Positions 11,657 to 14,966 of a DNA stretch of 14,966 bases are shown here, one piece after another; positions within the stretch are counted from its first letter, which is position 1, and every line of letters begins with the position of its first letter. The notes beneath the pieces were generated by a model, which had not been told where the DNA came from, made no database searches, and worked only from the letters and a program-made list of their open reading frames with translations. Origin of the DNA: Bacteroidota bacterium (lineage in GTDB: Bacteria > Bacteroidota > Bacteroidia > Sphingobacteriales > Sphingobacteriaceae); assembly GCA_025355225.1 (NCBI GenBank), contig JANYAB010000738.1:1-14966 (forward strand), written 5' to 3'. A program made the position numbers and the translations under genes.

Positions 11657-14098
11657 ATGATAAAAAATTATTTAAGAAGCGCGTGGCGCAATGCGACAAG
11701 GCACAAGTTTATTTCGTTCATCAACATATTTGGTTTAACCACCGGATTAACCTGTTGCCTGCTTATCCTCGCCTATATTATTAACGAGCTTAGTTATGAT
11801 AAGTTTAATGTAAATGCTGATAGAACATATCGTATCACCCGTACTTTTTATGCGGCAAAAGGCGTTGAAACCCTGCATTTAAGCTCTATAGCACCCCCAT
11901 TTGGCCCTTTGCTCCAAAATGCATTCCCCGATATCCAAAAGATGACCCGTGTACTGCCTAACGGGACAACCGTATTGCATTATAAGGAGAAGCTCTTTAA
12001 CGAAAAAAACGGTTTTTTTGCCGACGAGCATTTTTTTGATGTATTTAATGTCGATGTTACAAAAGGTGATAAACATACCGCATTGAATGATCCCTACAGC
12101 GTGATGATGACAGAAGGCATCGCTCATAAATACTTTGGCGACCAGGACCCGATTAACAAAACAATAATACTGGACAATACAAAGCATGAATATAAAGTTA
12201 CGGGTGTGTTTAAGCCCTTTCCTTCAAATTCGCACATGCACCCCGAAATATTGATGTCGTTCAACACGCTAAAAGATAATGCTATTTATGGTGAAAAACA
12301 ATTGGAAACCAACTACGGGAATAATTCATTTTATACTTACCTGCTTTACCCCGGGGGATATAATGCAGAAAAGATCACTGCCCAGCTACCCGCCTTTTTA
12401 GATAAGTATGTGCACTTGCAGGGTATGCCGCCAAACGTAAAAACCTCGATGGCAACAAAACTAACTGCTCAAAAGCTTACTGATATTCATTTAAGGTCGC
12501 ACCTGGATGACGAGATAGAAGAGAACGGGGATATCAGCCGTGTTTATATATTTTCTGTGATCGCATTATTTATATTGTTAATAGCCTGTATCAATTACAT
12601 GAACCTGTCTACCGCACGCTCAGCATTACGTGCAAAGGAGATTGGTATCAGAAAAGTAATAGGTGCGCAGCGTAAGGAAATAATCAGGCAGTTTTTAAGT
12701 GAATCGGTTTTAATCACCTGGATCGCTTTAATCTTCGCGCTGTTATTAACCTGGATGTTGTTACCGTTTATTAATTCATTATCAAATCTTAATCTCGCAT
12801 TTTCCAGCCTGCTCAGGTGGCAGATCGTAACCGTTATTCTGTTACTTCCATTCCTGATCGGTTTGATCAGCGGTATTTATCCTGCCATCTTCATGTCGTC
12901 TTTTATACCTGTAAAAGTATTAAAAGGAGTATTAAAGACGGGTTCGGGCGGTATCTCATTCCGTAAGATATTGGTGGTACTGCAATTCTCCATATCTATT
13001 ATCCTGATAGTGGCCACAACCGTGGTATTTCGGCAATTGCGCTATATGCAGCAAAAATCATTAGGTTTTAATAAGGACCATATTATCAATATGGCTTATG
13101 TAGGCAGTTTAACTAAGCAATATGAGTCGTTCAGAACTGAGTTATTAAAAAATCCTGCTGTAAAAGAAATAGGCCGTTCATCGCGCATACCTTCCGGCAG
13201 GCTATTGGATGACCAAAATGCTGCTGTAATGCAAGGCGGCACTATGCAGCCCATCAAAGTTGACCTGAAATATATAACAACGGACTATGGTTTTATTCCC
13301 ACCTATGGCATGCAACTGGCAGCCGGGCGGAATTTCTCGCGTTCTTACCTAACCGACACGGCTAACTATGTGATCAATGAAACTGCCGTACAAACACTTG
13401 GATGGGGCGATGCACAAAGCGCGATAGGAAAAGATATCAGTTATGGCGGCATAAAAGGAAAAGTAATAGGGGTTGTGAGAGATTTTCATTTTGAATCATT
13501 GCATCAGAAGATCATACCGCTTTTATTCCAATTGCCAGCACCTAAGAACGGTTACTATGGCAATATTTCAATAAAGATCGATGGCAATAATATACAATCT
13601 GCCATCAGTACAATCGAACAAACCTGGCATAAATACCTGCCCGAGGTTCCTTTTGATTATACTTTTTTGGATGAGAAATTTCAAAAGCTTTACAACAGCG
13701 AACAGCAGCAAGGCAGTCTTTTTACCATATTTTCGTTCATTGCTATATTTATAGCTTGCCTGGGTTTGTTTGGTCTTTCTGCTTTTACTATCACCCAGCG
13801 CGTTAAAGAAATTGGTGTACGTAAAGTATTGGGAGCAAGTGTGCCGCAAATCGTAACGGAGCTATCAAAGGATTTTTTAATATTGGTGCTTTTTGCCGCG
13901 ATTATAGGTTTACCCATATCAGGATGGCTTATGCATTCCTGGCTTACTCATTTTGCTTTCCGTATCGGCCTCGGCCCTAGTTGGTGGGTGTTCTTGCTGG
14001 CAGGCGTGATCGCATTAATAATAGCTTTCGTTACGATAAGTTTCCAATCCATAAAGGCAGCGATCGCCAACCCGGTTAAGAGCTTGAGGAGCGAGTGA
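11657..14098 (+). CDS. MacB/FtsX-like ABC transporter permease 3
   Basis: An 813-residue paralogue with the same eight-helix layout. The first helix is at about 18-42 (GLTTGLTCCLLILAYI), the next four are at about 296-317, 350-370, 390-410 and 437-460, and the last three are at about 687-710, 741-761 and 775-800. Signatures KEIGIRKVIGAQ (about 327) and KEIGVRKVLGAS (about 716) mark the cytoplasmic coupling segments. Start ATG 11657 (MIKNYLRSAWRN) aligns with the others. The periplasmic domains are unlike those of permeases 1 and 2. It has its own candidate ECF-type promoter and is followed by a strong GC-rich hairpin, so it may be a single transcription unit. The partner ATPase and substrate cannot be told from the window. 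Confidence 0.92.
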   Translation: MIKNYLRSAWRNATRHKFISFINIFGLTTGLTCCLLILAYIINELSYDKFNVNADRTYRITRTFYAAKGVETLHLSSIAPPFGPLLQNAFPDIQKMTRVLPNGTTVLHYKEKLFNEKNGFFADEHFFDVFNVDVTKGDKHTALNDPYSVMMTEGIAHKYFGDQDPINKTIILDNTKHEYKVTGVFKPFPSNSHMHPEILMSFNTLKDNAIYGEKQLETNYGNNSFYTYLLYPGGYNAEKITAQLPAFLDKYVHLQGMPPNVKTSMATKLTAQKLTDIHLRSHLDDEIEENGDISRVYIFSVIALFILLIACINYMNLSTARSALRAKEIGIRKVIGAQRKEIIRQFLSESVLITWIALIFALLLTWMLLPFINSLSNLNLAFSSLLRWQIVTVILLLPFLIGLISGIYPAIFMSSFIPVKVLKGVLKTGSGGISFRKILVVLQFSISIILIVATTVVFRQLRYMQQKSLGFNKDHIINMAYVGSLTKQYESFRTELLKNPAVKEIGRSSRIPSGRLLDDQNAAVMQGGTMQPIKVDLKYITTDYGFIPTYGMQLAAGRNFSRSYLTDTANYVINETAVQTLGWGDAQSAIGKDISYGGIKGKVIGVVRDFHFESLHQKIIPLLFQLPAPKNGYYGNISIKIDGNNIQSAISTIEQTWHKYLPEVPFDYTFLDEKFQKLYNSEQQQGSLFTIFSFIAIFIACLGLFGLSAFTITQRVKEIGVRKVLGASVPQIVTELSKDFLILVLFAAIIGLPISGWLMHSWLTHFAFRIGLGPSWWVFLLAGVIALIIAFVTISFQSIKAAIANPVKSLRSE

Positions 14099-14210
14099 GC
14101 CCCACCCAACCCTCCCCGGTAGGGAGGGCTTTTAAAACGTAGGTGGACAAGCTCAAATAGAAAGTAAAAAAATCTCCCCTACCGGGGGAGATTTAGAGGG
14201 GGCTTGGGGC
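14099..14210. repeat. GC-rich palindromic intergenic element
   Basis: The element runs from GCCCCACCC to GGCTTGGGGC, directly overlapping the end of the permease 3 stop region. It contains two hairpins: CCCTCCC/GGGAGGG (14110-14128) and AATCTCCCC/GGGGAGATT (14171-14193). The two hairpins are also complementary to each other (CCCCGGTAGGG against CCCTACCGGGG), so the whole 112 bp can fold as one structure. It has no ORF. The left window edge shows a related CCCCACCC plus hairpin arrangement. Confidence 0.75.
14110..14134 (+). terminator. Intrinsic terminator of permease 3
   Basis: A perfect 7-bp GC stem (14110-14116 with 14122-14128) and a 5-nt loop are followed by CTTTT, 12 nt after the stop codon. 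It is the first hairpin of the palindromic element. The second hairpin (14171-14193) is preceded by an A-run and followed by ATTT, so it could terminate transcription from the other strand. Confidence 0.55.
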
Positions 14211-14224
14211 TTATTGTATCATAA

Positions 14225-14243
14225 ACGTACACCCGCTGTACGT
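14225..14243. promoter_or_regulatory. Perfect palindrome ACGTACA-N5-TGTACGT
   Basis: Arms at 14225-14231 and 14237-14243 are perfect reverse complements around CCCGC. The site lies 62 nt upstream of the shared TTGGTATAAGTTTT motif and 105 nt upstream of the start of permease 4. Size and position suit a dimeric regulator's operator or activator site. No copy is seen before the other permeases. Confidence 0.4.
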
Positions 14244-14304
14244 ATGTGTAACACTTTTTTATGTCGATTTATTTTAAGTTGCTTATTTCCAAATAATTAA
14301 GCGA

Positions 14305-14318
14305 TTGGTATAAGTTTT
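14305..14318 (+). promoter_or_regulatory. Motif TTGGTATAAGTTTT shared with permease 1
   Basis: It differs from the motif before permease 1 (6451-6464) at one base of 14, and its distance to the start codon is nearly the same (43 against 41 nt). The -24-like TTGG suggests a sigma-54 promoter, but a -12 GC is absent in both copies, so a different sigma or regulator is possible. Confidence 0.3.
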
Positions 14319-14347
14319 TATGATGATTGAAGCTAATCGGTCAGATC

Positions 14348-14966
14348 ATGATAAAAAATTACCTTAAAGTAGCCTTGCGCAATTTTACCCGCCATAAGCT
14401 TTTTACTTTTATCAATGTTATTGGTTTGTCTATCGGCATCAGCGCCGCATTGGTGATCTACCTGATTGTTCACTATGATTTTACATTCGACAAATTTCAT
14501 AAGGATGGTGACCGCATTTACCGTGTGGTAACCAATTTTACTTTTGATGGTAGTCCCGGTTACAATGGGGGCGTTAGCAGGCCAATTCCAAATGCTGTTA
14601 GGGCCCAGGTTACCGGGCTCGAAGAATCCGCTGCGATTTTTATACTCTATGGCACCGATTTACTTATACCGGATGGTAAAACCCCGGTTAAGTTCAAAGC
14701 GCAAAATGATGTAGTGGTAACCGATCAATCCTTTTTTAATATATTTCAATACAAATGGCTGGCAGGTTCAAGCAAAGCAGCATTGAACGGACCAAACCAG
14801 GTAGTACTTACATCGGAGCAGGCCCAACGATATTTCCCAAACCTCGCATACGATCAAATGCTGGGCAAAACCGTGATATATGATACTATCAGGACAACAG
14901 TTACCGGCATAGTGCAAACTATAAAGGAAAATACTGATTTTACTTTCCGTGATTTTATATCTTTTG
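14348..14966 (+). CDS. MacB/FtsX-like ABC transporter permease 4 (3' end outside window)
   Basis: The frame opens at ATG 14348 and runs without a stop to the window end, giving 206 codons. The start MIKNYLKVALRNFTRHKLFTFINVIGL aligns with the other three permeases and includes the first membrane helix at about 20-42 (GLSIGISAALVIYLIVHY). This is followed by the N-terminal MacB-type periplasmic domain, with the family pattern DKFHKDGDRIYRVV, a DQSFFNIF segment, NQVVLTSEQAQRYF and VTGIVQTIKENTDF. ISAA replaces the CC/SC pair seen in helix 1 of the others, so this is a more distant paralogue. Downstream helices and signatures lie outside the window. It shares an upstream motif with permease 1 and has a private palindrome. 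Confidence 0.9.
   Translation, partial: MIKNYLKVALRNFTRHKLFTFINVIGLSIGISAALVIYLIVHYDFTFDKFHKDGDRIYRVVTNFTFDGSPGYNGGVSRPIPNAVRAQVTGLEESAAIFILYGTDLLIPDGKTPVKFKAQNDVVVTDQSFFNIFQYKWLAGSSKAALNGPNQVVLTSEQAQRYFPNLAYDQMLGKTVIYDTIRTTVTGIVQTIKENTDFTFRDFISF

Noticed and set aside
11599..11784. 61-codon plus-strand frame ahead of and overlapping permease 3
   Set aside because: It overlaps the conserved N-terminus of the permease in another frame, and its sequence looks like shadow translation.
14246..14280. GTGTAAC before permease 4 as a third ECF-like promoter
   Set aside because: No GTCT lies 18 nt after AAC; the only nearby TGTCGA is 10 nt away, so spacing fails.

Overview
The window looks like chromosomal DNA from a Bacteroidota species, most likely family Sphingobacteriaceae (Mucilaginibacter or Pedobacter type). 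This rests on moderate G+C, weak Shine-Dalgarno sites with A-rich leaders, promoters with the Bacteroidota -7 box TAnnTTTG, the DUF2520/KdsC/Maf gene neighbourhood, and stand-alone MacB/FtsX-like permeases ending in ANPVKSLRSE. All genes lie on the + strand. Species assignment is inference; no rRNA or marker gene is present.

Layout. Positions 1-396 hold a GC-rich hairpin and the C-terminal part of a phytanoyl-CoA dioxygenase (PhyH) family gene that lacks its N-terminal half. Positions 422-3795 form a housekeeping block: a Rossmann/DUF2520 protein, an adrenodoxin-type 2Fe-2S ferredoxin, an IscX-like protein, a KdsC-type HAD phosphatase, a Maf nucleotide pyrophosphatase and a DUF4337 membrane protein. 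Positions 3796-4160 are non-coding and hold a ~140-bp element with 12-bp terminal inverted repeats, then a candidate ECF-type promoter. Positions 4161-6262 carry two tandem paralogous secreted DUF4097 beta-repeat proteins, each with seven exact 18-residue repeats. From 6492 to the right edge run four paralogous FtsX/MacB-like ABC permeases, the last cut by the window end. No ATPase gene accompanies them.

How the genes may work together. KdsC serves Kdo/lipid A (envelope) biosynthesis and Maf is a nucleotide house-cleaning enzyme; the ferredoxin and IscX are an electron-transfer and Fe-S assembly pair. The second half is an envelope region: exported beta-repeat proteins plus mechanotransmission-type permeases. 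The first DUF4097 gene and the third permease share an ECF-sigma-like promoter pattern (GTGYAAC, 18 nt, GTCT). The first and fourth permeases share a different upstream motif (TTGGYATAAGTTTT). This suggests differently controlled members of one envelope-response array, but it is inference.

The least expected structure lies between the genes. Several gaps are filled with tandem 7-bp units. The unit sequence differs from gap to gap, and in two gaps the units are arranged as forward and reverse-complement arms. The start codons chosen for kdsC and maf lie inside such repeat copies. A second striking pattern is in the DUF4097 pair: every repeat of the first protein reads SGGG and every repeat of the second reads SGGS at the same rung.
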